A DNA stretch of 64,000 bases from Algoriphagus terrigena DSM 22685 (GCF_000429445.1 NZ_AUBW01000023.1:1-64000), one strand, 5' to 3'; positions 17,677 through 27,000 are shown, counted from the first letter of the stretch. Notes: generated by a model from the sequence alone, not told the origin. Made by a program: numbers and translations.

Positions 17677-18462
17677 TCAGGTTTTTTCGAGCCAGTTTAG
17701 GATGTAATCGGCGTCTTCCTTCCAGCTCGGCAGTCCTAGGACGAAGTGATTCTTTCCGGGAAACTCCTTGTACTCGAGGATGGAGCCGTTTTGCTTGTAC
17801 TTCTTGTAGTTACGGTAGTTCAGGTGCGCGGGCATGATGTGATCTGTACTGCCGGAAGTGAAAAGCAAGGGAGGGTGGGGTTTGTCGTAATCCACTTTGG
17901 TTGCGTCAGTCAGTGCTCCTCTGGCAGCTGTTTTTGATTCCGGGATGGTGTATTTGGCGTAAGCTGCGCGCTGATCCTTGGCATCCATCCCGTTGACGAA
18001 CGCGTACTGCCAATCCTTGAAGGACATCATGTAGGTTTTCTTCATTGAGGTGAAGAGCCCCAGGACTTTCCATCCCGCATTAAGGAATGAGAATTCATAG
18101 GGAAGTACGCCCTTGGGCGGAGCCGAATGTATGGCCACTCCCGCCACTCCGAAGTCACGGTTAAGCAAAACTTGTGTGATCAGTCCGCCAAAGGAATGTC
18201 CGATCAGGATGGGTTTTTCGGGAAGGCTTTTGGCAATATTGGCGTAGTGGTCTATGAGCTCATAGGTAGTTAATGTCGCCAGATCGATGTCAAAAGGTTG
18301 GCGGTCCCGGAGCTCTTGCGCCGTGGCATCTTTATATGGCCAAGGCGGGGCAAATGTAGTATAGCCTTTGCTTTCAAAGTGTTCTTTCCATTCATCCCAG
18401 CAGGTATGGCTTACAAATGCACCCGTGATAAATAGGATAGTTTTGGACTTGATAGTTTTCAT
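17677..18462 (-). CDS. alpha/beta hydrolase, paralogue B2
   Basis: A 261-residue cytoplasmic alpha/beta hydrolase. Nucleophile S90 in GHSFGG, acid in SGSTDHIMP, histidine in GKNHFVLG. Strongly similar along its whole length to the exported copy at 15758-16672. The ATG at 18462 gives no signal peptide. It is separated by 183 bases from the upstream isochorismatase-like gene and probably starts the operon that continues down to the protoglobin. Confidence 0.87.
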   Translation of the reverse strand: MKTIKSKTILFITGAFVSHTCWDEWKEHFESKGYTTFAPPWPYKDATAQELRDRQPFDIDLATLTTYELIDHYANIAKSLPEKPILIGHSFGGLITQVLLNRDFGVAGVAIHSAPPKGVLPYEFSFLNAGWKVLGLFTSMKKTYMMSFKDWQYAFVNGMDAKDQRAAYAKYTIPESKTAARGALTDATKVDYDKPHPPLLFTSGSTDHIMPAHLNYRNYKKYKQNGSILEYKEFPGKNHFVLGLPSWKEDADYILNWLEKT

Positions 18463-18645
18463 TTTCCTAAATAGTTTATGTTAGATTAACTTGTCTTAAA
18501 ATGCCTGAAAAAGTCTGTTTTCCGAATGCATAACATGTCAAAACTAACTCTATGTAACAGGTTATTCAATGTGTAAGTGATGCATTAAAATGTATATATC
18601 AACGGATTAAATGGCTGATCTATGATTGGCGAATGGACGGAGTGC

Positions 18646-19347
18646 CTAGTGCTTGATGACTTCGTGAGCGTATTGGATTCCGATTCCATAGGCTCCTCCA
18701 TATTTTTTGAACAGGGAAGTGACCGGGCCATAGGTTTCTGCTCTCGCCCAGTCCCGCTGGAGTTCTAAGACGTATTGCGTTGCGGTCATTGGTTTGGCTC
18801 CTTTTTGGATCATCCGCTGGATGGCCATCTCGTGGGCTTGCTCACTTGTGTCCCCACAACCATCAGTAATTACATAAACTTCGTATCCGTCTTGGATCGC
18901 GGAGAGAACCGGTCCGACGATGCAAACACTGGTCCAGAGCCCTGCGATGACGATTTTCTTCTTTCCGGCGCCGGTGATCGCTTTGTGTGCCGGGCCATCC
19001 TCCCAGGCGTTCATGGTAGTTCGGTCGATGTAATTGGAGCTGGCTTTTGGATAGATCTCTTCGATTTCGGGAAAGACCGGCCCGCTGAAGGATTCCTCCG
19101 CCACTGTGGTGATGATCGTCGGAACCTTGAAGATCTTCGACCCACCAGCCAAAAGCCCGACGTTGTTTCGGAGTTCCTCGATGTCAATATTCTCGACCGG
19201 GAATGCCATTTGGCTTTCGTGATCGATCATGACCAAGACATGGTTGGATGGTGTCAGCAGTTCGGGCGAAGGCTTTTGAGCAAATGCCGGAAACGCAACG
19301 GTGATTCCCAATAGGAATGCACTACAAGATAGGATTGGATTTTTCAT
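18646..19347 (-). CDS. exported isochorismatase-family hydrolase (YcaC-like)
   Basis: A 233-residue protein with a signal peptide (MKNPILSCSAFLLGITVAFPAFA-Q). The mature part has the isochorismatase fold: D42 (LVMIDHES), C142 (GLWTSVCIVGPVL), and R109 in YIDRTTMNAW near the position of the usual catalytic Lys. The layout fits the YcaC-like branch. A secreted member is less common. It is the first gene of the minus-strand run, with divergent amidohydrolase 242 bases away. Substrate unknown. Confidence 0.87.
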   Translation of the reverse strand: MKNPILSCSAFLLGITVAFPAFAQKPSPELLTPSNHVLVMIDHESQMAFPVENIDIEELRNNVGLLAGGSKIFKVPTIITTVAEESFSGPVFPEIEEIYPKASSNYIDRTTMNAWEDGPAHKAITGAGKKKIVIAGLWTSVCIVGPVLSAIQDGYEVYVITDGCGDTSEQAHEMAIQRMIQKGAKPMTATQYVLELQRDWARAETYGPVTSLFKKYGGAYGIGIQYAHEVIKH

Positions 19348-19589
19348 GATTTTGTTTAGGTTAGTTTTGAAAAGTATGTGACGGTAAATTTGTGTGAAAT
19401 ATATTAATCCGTCGATTGCTGTTTTATTTATAAAAATGTATTTATCATTTGCTTTTTTTTAATGCCTAATTAAGTTTGGATATCAAGTCACTATTTAAAT
19501 TGAATTGTACATGTGTAGGAATGATTTGTCTATTTATTGACAATATATGTCAGGCTAAATTGAGCTCTCATTACTCAATAGTGACTCAA

Positions 19590-21380
19590 ATGAAAAAGCT
19601 ACCTATATTAGGATTTATACTAGTCGCCCTCTTCAACTTTTGCACTCCCAACACAGAGAAGCTCCAGCCCGCCGACGCTCCGGATTTGATTGTATATAAT
19701 GCGAAGGTCGTCCTGGAATCCGAAGGGCAGTTTGCAGAAGCTTTTGCAGTGAAAGACGGCAATTTTCTCCAAGTCGGGACTTCTGAAGAGATCTTAAAGC
19801 TCAAAGGCGACAGCACCCAAGTCCTCGACGCGCAGGGTAAGACGATTGTCCCCGGGCTGAATGATTCGCATACACACCTTATAAGAGAAGGACTGAACTA
19901 TACGCTGGAGTTGCGCTGGGATGGTGTGACCAGCATCGCCGAAGCCTTGCAGATGCTTAAGGAGGAGGCCGAGCGCACCCCGGAGGGAGAATGGATCAGG
20001 GTCGTCGGCGGCTGGGGCGAGTTTCAGTTTAAAGAAAAGCGGCTCCCGACGCTGGAGGAGATCAACGCCGCCGTCCCTGACAAGCCGGTGTACATCATGT
20101 ATCTGTATTCGCTTGGTTACCTGAATCAAAAAGGCGTGGAGGTGCTGGGATATGACCAAAACACCAAGTTTCCCGGAGGGGAAGTGGCGTTGAAAAACGG
20201 AAAGCCAACCGGATTTTTGATTGCCAAACCCAGTGCTTTGGTACTTTACAAGACACTAACTCTACTGCCAAAGCTTAGCAAAGAGGATCAGCTGATTTCA
20301 ACAGTTTACTACTTTAGAGAGCTGAACCGACTAGGAGTGACCAGCGCAATTGATGCAGGGGGAGGAGGGCAATATTTCCCGGATGATTACGCGGTGGTCA
20401 AAGAATTGGCGCAGCAGGGAAAACTCTCCGTACGCACTTCTTACTACCTATTTGCAGTCGACAAAGGCAAGGAACTCCAAGACGTCAAAACGTGGACAGC
20501 AAATCAAAAGCTCTTTGAAAACCAGGACATGCTGCGGCCCAACGGCTACATGCTGCATGGCGCGGGAGAAAACCTGACCTGGGCGGCGGCGGACTTTGAA
20601 AACTTCCTGGAGCCCCGGCCTGAACTGGCGCAGGGGATGGAGGCCGAACTGGATTCCATTGTTACCGTTTTGGCCAAGAATAAATGGCCTTTCCGGATTC
20701 ATGCCACGTACGATGAGAGCATCACACGCTTTCTGAAAGTCCTGGAAAAGGTGGACCGGAAACACCCTTTTCTGAACCGGGTCAGATGGATCATCGACCA
20801 CGCTGAGACGATCAGTGAGGAAAACCTTCGAAAGATTAAACGCATGGGGGGTGGTATTGCGGTTCAAAACCGGATGCTGTTTCAGGGAGAATATTTCCTT
20901 GAGCGCTATGGAGCGGAAGCCACCAAGCAGGCTCCTCCAATCAAAAAGATGTTGGAATTGGGCATTCCTGTGGGTTTGGGAACAGACGGAACGAGGGTGT
21001 CCAGCTATAATCCCATGCTGGCGCTTTACTGGGCAGTCTCAGGCAAGACATGGGGCGGGACTCAGCTTTACGACGAGTCGGCAAGGCTGAGCAGGTACGA
21101 AGCACTGAAGCTGCTGACTATTGGCAGCGCCTGGTTTTCCTCCGAAGAATATGTCAAAGGGTACATCAAGGAAGGGATGTATGCTGACTTTGCCGTGCTT
21201 TCGAAGGATTACTTTTCAATCCAGGAAGAAGAAATCAAGCAACTGACTTCCGAACTGACGGTCGTAGGCGGGAAGATTGTCTTTGCCGATGGCATCTTTA
21301 AAGAACTGGATCCGACTCCGGCGCCGTTAAGTCCAGCCTGGTCGCCGGTGAAGTTTTATGGTGGGTATCAGAATCGGTGA
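19590..21380 (+). CDS. amidohydrolase (YtcJ-like, Amidohydro_3)
   Basis: A 596-residue exported metal-dependent amidohydrolase. The ATG at 19590 gives an N-terminal hydrophobic segment ending in a possible lipobox (ALFNFC, atypical); an upstream ATG at 19476 in frame would place this segment internally. Metal ligands are seen in GLNDSHTHL (H94, H96), with later histidines in RIHATYD and WIIDHAE and an Asp in GLGTDGTR. These fit the YtcJ/amidohydrolase-3 family, which hydrolyses N-acyl or amide bonds. Followed 30 bases later by an outer membrane barrel gene. Substrate is unknown. Confidence 0.9.
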   Translation: MKKLPILGFILVALFNFCTPNTEKLQPADAPDLIVYNAKVVLESEGQFAEAFAVKDGNFLQVGTSEEILKLKGDSTQVLDAQGKTIVPGLNDSHTHLIREGLNYTLELRWDGVTSIAEALQMLKEEAERTPEGEWIRVVGGWGEFQFKEKRLPTLEEINAAVPDKPVYIMYLYSLGYLNQKGVEVLGYDQNTKFPGGEVALKNGKPTGFLIAKPSALVLYKTLTLLPKLSKEDQLISTVYYFRELNRLGVTSAIDAGGGGQYFPDDYAVVKELAQQGKLSVRTSYYLFAVDKGKELQDVKTWTANQKLFENQDMLRPNGYMLHGAGENLTWAAADFENFLEPRPELAQGMEAELDSIVTVLAKNKWPFRIHATYDESITRFLKVLEKVDRKHPFLNRVRWIIDHAETISEENLRKIKRMGGGIAVQNRMLFQGEYFLERYGAEATKQAPPIKKMLELGIPVGLGTDGTRVSSYNPMLALYWAVSGKTWGGTQLYDESARLSRYEALKLLTIGSAWFSSEEYVKGYIKEGMYADFAVLSKDYFSIQEEEIKQLTSELTVVGGKIVFADGIFKELDPTPAPLSPAWSPVKFYGGYQNR

Positions 21381-21410
21381 GAAGTGAAATCATGCTTGAC
21401 TCATTGATCC

Positions 21411-22769
21411 ATGGCTATATCGAGAGTTTTTCTTTTGTGCTTTTGTATCGCAAACCTGGCTGTGGCGCAGCAAAACGGGATCAGAAATGTCCGGTACGAA
21501 GAAGACTATGGCTTTTTGAAAACTGATACCTCGCGTCGGTTTCCGAAGATCAAATATCTGCCCATTTCGGAAGGCAGCTTCCTGAGTCTGGGGGGAGAGG
21601 TCCGCTATCAAGCCCAATGGTTCAAGAATGAAGATTGGGGTGATGGACCAAAGGAAGAATACTTGGCCTTTTACACCCGCTTTCTGTTTCATGGCGATTT
21701 TCACTATCGAAGGTTTCGGGCTTTTGCGCAGTTGAACAGCACTTTTGCCGCGGGTCGCCCCGGCCCAAACCGGTCGATTGACGAGAACAGGCTGAGTTTC
21801 CATCAGCTTTTCTTCGAATATAAACTCCGGGAAAACCCAAGCAAGCAACTGACTGCCCGTGTCGGACGGCAGGAGATGAGGTACGGTTCCGAGCGATTGA
21901 TCACGGTACGGGAAGGACCAAACAACCGACTGAGCTTTGATGCCGCGAAGGTCCTTTATCGCGCTGAGCGCTATGGAATCGACGCCTTTTACGCCAGACC
22001 CGTGCAACTCAAATTGGGAGTTTTTGACGATGAGATCAACCGGAAAAAGGCAATCTGGTCAGGCTATGGGGTTGTTTCCATTGGGCAAACATCCAAGTTG
22101 GACCATTACTACATAGGCTTTGAAGATGAACAGGCTTCGTTTAACGGATTTTCGGAAGCTACGGAGGTCCGCCACTCTTTGGGCGGTAGATGGTGGGGAG
22201 TTTGCCAGAGATTGAACTTTGATCTGGAAGCGCTGTATCAGTTCGGCGACTTTGGCGATCAGACGATCAGTGCCTACACCGTTTCAGCCAATTTGTGGTA
22301 CACCTTGGATCAGTTTAAGTCCAAGCCTGGTTTTGGGCTCAAAACCGAAGTGATCAGTGGAGACAAAAGCCAAACTGATCAGCGTCTGAATACCTTCAAT
22401 CCCATGTTTCCGCGAGGGGCCTATTTTGGATTGGCAGCGCTGATCGGCCCGGCAAACCTGATCGATCTGCATCCTGCTTTTCAGATAGGTGTCGGGAAAA
22501 TGCTTGTTTTTTCAGCGGATTTTGATCTTTTCTGGAGATACAGCACCAGTGATGGGATCTATGGTCCCAATGTCCAAATGCTCTATACCGCGCAAAGTGA
22601 CGAAAAGAAGATCGGCAACCAGTTGGGGATAAATCTGGAATACAGTCCAAACGGGCATCTGTCACTTGTGCCGGAATTCACCTGGTTTCAGGCCCAAGAT
22701 TATCTCAAAGAGGTGGGAGCCGGTGAAGACGTGCTTTTCGGAGCATTGACTGTTCAGTATAGGTACTAG
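21411..22769 (+). CDS. alginate-export-like outer membrane barrel
   Basis: A 452-residue outer membrane beta-barrel with signal peptide (MAISRVFLLCFCIANLAVAQ). Alternating hydrophobic strands with turn motifs, and the stretch VGRQEMRYGSERLITVREGPNN, match the Alginate_exp (AlgE-like) family, which in Bacteroidota includes many porins of unknown substrate. It ends with an aromatic/charged strand (LFGALTVQYRY). Its gene directly follows the amidohydrolase and precedes a nucleotide cyclase by 22 bases, so the three may form one transcript supplying a substrate. Confidence 0.85.
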   Translation: MAISRVFLLCFCIANLAVAQQNGIRNVRYEEDYGFLKTDTSRRFPKIKYLPISEGSFLSLGGEVRYQAQWFKNEDWGDGPKEEYLAFYTRFLFHGDFHYRRFRAFAQLNSTFAAGRPGPNRSIDENRLSFHQLFFEYKLRENPSKQLTARVGRQEMRYGSERLITVREGPNNRLSFDAAKVLYRAERYGIDAFYARPVQLKLGVFDDEINRKKAIWSGYGVVSIGQTSKLDHYYIGFEDEQASFNGFSEATEVRHSLGGRWWGVCQRLNFDLEALYQFGDFGDQTISAYTVSANLWYTLDQFKSKPGFGLKTEVISGDKSQTDQRLNTFNPMFPRGAYFGLAALIGPANLIDLHPAFQIGVGKMLVFSADFDLFWRYSTSDGIYGPNVQMLYTAQSDEKKIGNQLGINLEYSPNGHLSLVPEFTWFQAQDYLKEVGAGEDVLFGALTVQYRY

Positions 22770-22791
22770 CAGCAAGATTTCGTGTTGACCC

Positions 22792-23853
22792 ATGATAAAA
22801 TTCAAAAAACTCTTCACTATTGCGACAGTCTGGACGGTGATCGGATTGATCATCACGGCCTACGACTATCTGGTGATCGCTTCCATGAGTTCCGCTGGAT
22901 TCAGTGCAGAATATGACCTAAAATCGAGCCTGCTGCTCAACGGAAGTGTCGGATTTGCGGCGGGGCTAATAGGTGGAGGCTTTCTGGTTTATTTTGTCAA
23001 TGAGCGCTACCGGGAGGGGCCGTATTGGACTTCCCTGGCATTGGTGATGGCGTCGTTTGTGGTGGTCAGCGGGAGTTTGGTGCTTGTGGTATCGGTGTTT
23101 GAGGCACGACACTTCATCGGTTGGGAAGGGCTGCACGGAGGATTTTTAGATCTATTGTCAGACACGGCCCATCTGAAAAATGCGACCGTGTGGCTGATTG
23201 TCCTGGTCCTTACCCAAGTCACTTTACAGGTCAATGACAAATTTGGACAGAACAACTGGATTAACTTTCTCCTGGGCAAATACCATCGTGCAAAAGAGGA
23301 AACCAGGATATTCATGTTTGTGGATCTGAATTCCTCCACAGCCATTGCTGAGAAGCTGGGCAATGAGCGATACCATCAGTTCTTAAAGGAATACTTTACA
23401 GACATCACCGCCCCGATTGTAGATCACCGGGGAGAGATATACCAGTATGTAGGCGATGAGGTGATTATCTCCTGGATGCTGTCGCAAAAAGGGGGAAATG
23501 AAGATTGCCTGAAATGTTATTTCGCGATGAGTGATTTGATCGCCGGGCTGTCAGACAAATACCGGCTGAAGTATGGCGTTGTTCCGGAGTTTAAAGTGGG
23601 GCTTCACTTTGGAAAGGTCACTGTCGGAGAGATCGGCGTGATCAAACGGGAATTGACATTTTCAGGTGACGTACTCAACACCACTTCCCGGATTCAGGGA
23701 AAGTGCAAAGAACACCAAGTCAGAATCCTCGCATCGGACGAGTTGCTTGCCATCCTTCCCAATGATGAATTCTACCAGCGGATCCCAATCGGGACGGTGG
23801 AACTGAGAGGAAGGGAGGCAAGAGTGGATATTAGCACGTTGGCTATTTTTTAG
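22792..23853 (+). CDS. membrane-bound class III adenylate/guanylate cyclase
   Basis: A 353-residue inner-membrane protein. The first 150 residues hold about four hydrophobic helices (e.g. LFTIATVWTVIGLIITAYDY, LALVMASFVVVSGSLVLVV), followed by a class III cyclase domain. Metal-binding aspartates are D178 (FMFVDLNSS) and D222 (YQYVGDEVI); the transition-state Asn/Arg pair is seen in VLNTTSRIQ. All key residues are present, so it should make cyclic AMP or GMP; the base-specifying residues were not resolved. It is preceded by the porin and followed by a 250-base gap. Confidence 0.92.
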   Translation: MIKFKKLFTIATVWTVIGLIITAYDYLVIASMSSAGFSAEYDLKSSLLLNGSVGFAAGLIGGGFLVYFVNERYREGPYWTSLALVMASFVVVSGSLVLVVSVFEARHFIGWEGLHGGFLDLLSDTAHLKNATVWLIVLVLTQVTLQVNDKFGQNNWINFLLGKYHRAKEETRIFMFVDLNSSTAIAEKLGNERYHQFLKEYFTDITAPIVDHRGEIYQYVGDEVIISWMLSQKGGNEDCLKCYFAMSDLIAGLSDKYRLKYGVVPEFKVGLHFGKVTVGEIGVIKRELTFSGDVLNTTSRIQGKCKEHQVRILASDELLAILPNDEFYQRIPIGTVELRGREARVDISTLAIF

Positions 23854-24106
23854 GGCTTTTCAAAACTGGATTTTGGTGAAAAATTACCTGGCATCTGGTT
23901 GTTGAAATTGAAATTTAGGTTCCATTGATCAACGATTACAATGTTTTAACAATCTGATTTTCTTGAACTTTGATTGAAACCATTCATCCTATTTTTTGAA
24001 ACAATTGCTTAAATTCAACTTTCCTGACTTTTTGAAGAGACAAGAAAAATAAGGAGACAAAAGATTCTGCCTGAAAAGTTGGATCAAAAAAGGCAATCAA
24101 CCATTT

Positions 24107-26410
24107 ATGAAATCAAAAGATTTTTCACGTTTGACAGTCGATACGCTGCTGAACATTTTTTTAATACACTTTTATATTTTAAGACATTTTCGAGAGTCGT
24201 TTAGGTGTGATGTCATTGTGTATAAGGCATTTGCCGGAGTTTTAATTTTAGTGTCACTGTTTTCATCTGTTTGCTCAGCCCAGCGTTACCACAGAGATGA
24301 CTTGCCGGAACTGATAAACTTGATCAATGAATTACCTCAATCAGATACGGCAAAAATCTCGCTCCTGCAGGAGGCCGCTTATCTCTATATCATGAAGGCT
24401 GGAGAACTTCCTAAAGATCTGGACAGTGCACTGCTGATGATTGAACAAGCGGAAGTGTTGAGTGAAAAATCAAAACTGTACCCACTCATTTTGAAAAGTC
24501 GCCTTTTAAAGGGAGTTGTTCTGATGGAACGAAGTGACTTTGCAGCGGGAAAAGTTGCCTTACTTTCCGTTGCTGAAGACTACAGGAAATTAGAAGACAA
24601 GGAAAACCATGCCTACGCGATAAGTATGTATGCGCTCTATACACCCCATAGATCCAAAGACAGAAAAATATACCTACGGCAAGCTGAATTGGCTTATCTA
24701 GCTGCCGGCAATGAGAAAAAGGTATTGGAATGCAGGTTGCATCTGGTCGGGCATCAATATGCGAAAGGCCTTCTTGACTCTGCATTGTTCAATGTACAAT
24801 TGTTGTTAAAAGATTGGGAAGGCGTAGAGGGGCCGGAAATAGTAAACGTGTACAGCTTGCGTGCAGCAATACATATGCAATACGGTAATTACAATGCCGT
24901 AATTGAAAATCTGTTGCTGGTCCTGAACATGCTTGATGACGGAGAGCACACCAACGCTGATTTTCAAAAGCGATATCGCTACTTTATGTCCATTGATATC
25001 GGCCGTGCTCATTATCATCTCCGGAATTATAAAAAAGCATTCGAATGGTATGAGCGTGCCTTGGAAGAAGGAAAAACAAATTACCAAAATTACATTTATG
25101 TTGACTGTGTGACCTATTTGGCCAAATTGATGATTCAACAAGGAAGGCCTAAGGAAGCGTTAAATTTTGTTCAGTCCCTTAAACAATCGCATCCGCCCTT
25201 GGGCCCGGCAGAGGAGCAAGCCTCGATCTTTGCACTGGCTAATTGTTATAACGCCCTTCATCAGGATGATCTTGCGGAGAAGAATTACAAACTTGCTATC
25301 TCGATGGGACACCTAGTGAGTCTTACGGGGGAATATTTAAACACAGAAGCAGAGTTTTATTTGTCGAGAGGTAATTTCAATGAAGCTAAATCAACTTCGA
25401 TTAAGGTGATAAGTAATTCCGATTCCACTGCTATGCCTTTGGTTGCGAAGAGTACAGCGCTGTATACTCTATACATGGCAGACTCTGCCTTAGGCAATTA
25501 CATGCAAGCAATGAACTATCTGAAGCAACACATGGAAACGAAGGAATTTATATTTGAACAAAGCAAAAGTCGACAAATTGAAGAGTTATCTATTCGATAT
25601 GAGACCGCAAAGAAAGACCAGGAATTAAAACAACTGTCACAACGATCTGAAAGGCAGGCTCAACAACAAAAAGCAATCGTTGCGGCAATTGTTTTCCTGA
25701 TTTTTATACTGGCTCTTATTTACATACTATATCGAAACAAGCAGAAAACCAACCGGAAGTTAATTCACCTGCTGGACGAAAAAGAATGGCTACTGAGGGA
25801 AGTTCATCACCGTGTCAAAAACAACCTACAGACGGTGTTGAGTTTGCTTGAATCTCAGTCCAGACAGTTGAGCAGCGAAGCTCTTCATGCCATTCAGGAC
25901 AGTCAGAACAGGGTCTACGCCATGTCCCTTATTCACAAGAGACTTTATCAATCCACCGATGTGGCGTCAGTCGATATGGAGGAATACCTCCGTGAGCTGA
26001 TTCAGCACCTCAATGAAAGTCTTATGGGCTCCAAGACTGTTCCTATATCTCTGGATCTGGATCGGGTTGAATTGGATGTGTCGCAGGCGGTTTCTTTGGG
26101 ACTGATCGTGAATGAGGCCATCACGAATTCCATGAAGTATGCTTTTCCGGGTGAAACGGAGGGAAGTATGATTTCCGTTTCGCTAAAGAAACTCGAAAAC
26201 CAAAAGGCCGAGTTGAAAATTTCGGACAACGGTGTCGGTATCCCCGAGCTCAAAAAGAAAAATGCCGGGAGCCTGGGGTTGAAACTAATGCGGGGATTGA
26301 CTGAAGATATAGATGGAATTTTTTCGATTACATCGGAAGCTGGCGTACAGGTTTTTGTGAGGTTTGTAGCCAACCTGCCTTTACAGATGCTGAGTGAAAA
26401 ACGGTATTAA
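24107..26410 (+). CDS. TPR-containing sensor histidine kinase (HisKA_2)
   Basis: A 767-residue kinase. Signal/anchor segment AFAGVLILVSLFSSVCSA at about 43-60, then many TPR-like repeats (e.g. AKISLLQEAAYLYI, DIGRAHYHLRNYKKAFEWYE), one membrane helix (AIVFLIFILALIYILY), and the kinase core with H567/H568 in EVHHRVKNNLQ, N box NEAITNSMKYAF and G boxes DNGVGIP and SLGLKLM. The TPR half is about 200 residues longer than in the paralogue at 8985. The start is uncertain, as the ATG at 24107 precedes a non-secretory stretch of about 30 residues. It has no adjacent regulator and is more AT-rich than its paralogues. Confidence 0.88.
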   Translation: MKSKDFSRLTVDTLLNIFLIHFYILRHFRESFRCDVIVYKAFAGVLILVSLFSSVCSAQRYHRDDLPELINLINELPQSDTAKISLLQEAAYLYIMKAGELPKDLDSALLMIEQAEVLSEKSKLYPLILKSRLLKGVVLMERSDFAAGKVALLSVAEDYRKLEDKENHAYAISMYALYTPHRSKDRKIYLRQAELAYLAAGNEKKVLECRLHLVGHQYAKGLLDSALFNVQLLLKDWEGVEGPEIVNVYSLRAAIHMQYGNYNAVIENLLLVLNMLDDGEHTNADFQKRYRYFMSIDIGRAHYHLRNYKKAFEWYERALEEGKTNYQNYIYVDCVTYLAKLMIQQGRPKEALNFVQSLKQSHPPLGPAEEQASIFALANCYNALHQDDLAEKNYKLAISMGHLVSLTGEYLNTEAEFYLSRGNFNEAKSTSIKVISNSDSTAMPLVAKSTALYTLYMADSALGNYMQAMNYLKQHMETKEFIFEQSKSRQIEELSIRYETAKKDQELKQLSQRSERQAQQQKAIVAAIVFLIFILALIYILYRNKQKTNRKLIHLLDEKEWLLREVHHRVKNNLQTVLSLLESQSRQLSSEALHAIQDSQNRVYAMSLIHKRLYQSTDVASVDMEEYLRELIQHLNESLMGSKTVPISLDLDRVELDVSQAVSLGLIVNEAITNSMKYAFPGETEGSMISVSLKKLENQKAELKISDNGVGIPELKKKNAGSLGLKLMRGLTEDIDGIFSITSEAGVQVFVRFVANLPLQMLSEKRY

Positions 26411-26533
26411 AATATCGCAATACAAAAAAAGCTTTGCGGCAATGGGCTTTGGCTTTTTAAACTTTGGAAAAATGGGAGAAGGACTCCCTTCGATTTCCAC
26501 AATACGGTTGCGTTACATCCCCAATTCATGAGC

Positions 26534-26573
26534 AAAAAAAAAGACAAACTGAATTTCTTCAATTTGTCTTTTT
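26534..26573. terminator. bidirectional-looking terminator
   Basis: AAAGACAAA ... TTTGTCTTT hairpin flanked by nine A residues to the left and T residues to the right. It can stop the histidine kinase transcript on the plus strand and the tRNA array on the minus strand. Confidence 0.6.
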
Positions 26574-26577
26574 AAAG

Positions 26578-26653
26578 TCGGGGTGGCAGGATTCGTGTCT
26601 ACGATCTTCCCGATCTAAAATCGGGACGCGGTACCGGGCTACGCTACACCCTC
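26578..26653 (-). pseudogene. degenerate tRNA-Pro copy 1
   Basis: Same D arm and acceptor stem region as the tRNA-Pro at 27038, but the anticodon arm is replaced by stem CCCGA/TCGGG with loop TTTTAGA (anticodon position UUA). The T arm differs at GGTT->ACAC, although CGAAT remains. It is 2 bases longer than the real tRNA and is followed by its own terminator. Most likely not a functional tRNA. Confidence 0.7.
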
Positions 26654-26695
26654 AACGATGATTGTGGATCTGTTATCCCGGAATTCAAAAGACAT

Positions 26696-26728
26696 AAAAA
26701 AAAAGCCCCTGAAATTCATCAGAGGCCT
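26696..26728 (-). terminator. terminator of degenerate copy 2
   Basis: On the minus strand AGGCCTCTGATGAATTTCAGGG-type hairpin followed by at least eight T residues (A tract at 26696-26704 on the plus strand). Same structure as the terminators after the other copies. Confidence 0.7.
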
Positions 26729-26733
26729 TAAAG

Positions 26734-26808
26734 TCGGGGTGGCAGGATCTGTACTACGACCTTCCCGATCTAAAATCGGGACGCGGTACTGGGCTACGCT
26801 ACACCCTG
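26734..26808 (-). pseudogene. degenerate tRNA-Pro copy 2
   Basis: Keeps the 5' half (GTGTAGCGTAGCCC) and the 3' acceptor strand of tRNA-Pro. The anticodon arm is CCCGA-TTTTAGA-TCGGG, and the T loop is TACAGAT instead of TTCGAAT with one base lost from the T stem. The acceptor stem has one mismatch. Nearly identical to copy 3, so the unit was duplicated after decay began. No promoter is visible upstream. Confidence 0.75.
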
Positions 26809-26848
26809 AACGATGACTGTTCTATTGTTGCTAGAATTCAAAAGGCAT

Positions 26849-26880
26849 AAAAAAAAGCCCCTGAAATTAATCAGAGACCT
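26849..26880 (-). terminator. terminator of degenerate copy 3
   Basis: Minus-strand hairpin (stem bases near GGTCTCTGA and TCAGGGGC) followed by eight T residues. It has one more mismatch than the terminator after the intact tRNA. Confidence 0.65.
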
Positions 26881-26885
26881 TAAAG

Positions 26886-26960
26886 TCGGGGTGGCAGGAT
26901 CTGTACTACGACCTTCCCGATCTAAAATCGGGACGCGGTACTGGGCTACGCTACACCCTG
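26886..26960 (-). pseudogene. degenerate tRNA-Pro copy 3
   Basis: Identical to copy 2 across the tRNA-like portion: anticodon arm CCCGA-TTTTAGA-TCGGG, T loop TACAGAT, D arm intact. It lies between two terminators of the array, with no -7 element in the 76 bases before it, so it is probably transcribed only by read-through of the intact tRNA transcript. Confidence 0.75.
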
Positions 26961-27000
26961 AACGATGACTGTTCTATTGTTGCTAGAATTCAAAAGGCAT

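Noticed and set aside
18463..18645. possible RNA or promoter between hydrolase B2 and isochorismatase-like gene
   Set aside because: AT-rich with no hairpin plus T tract and no clear -7 element.
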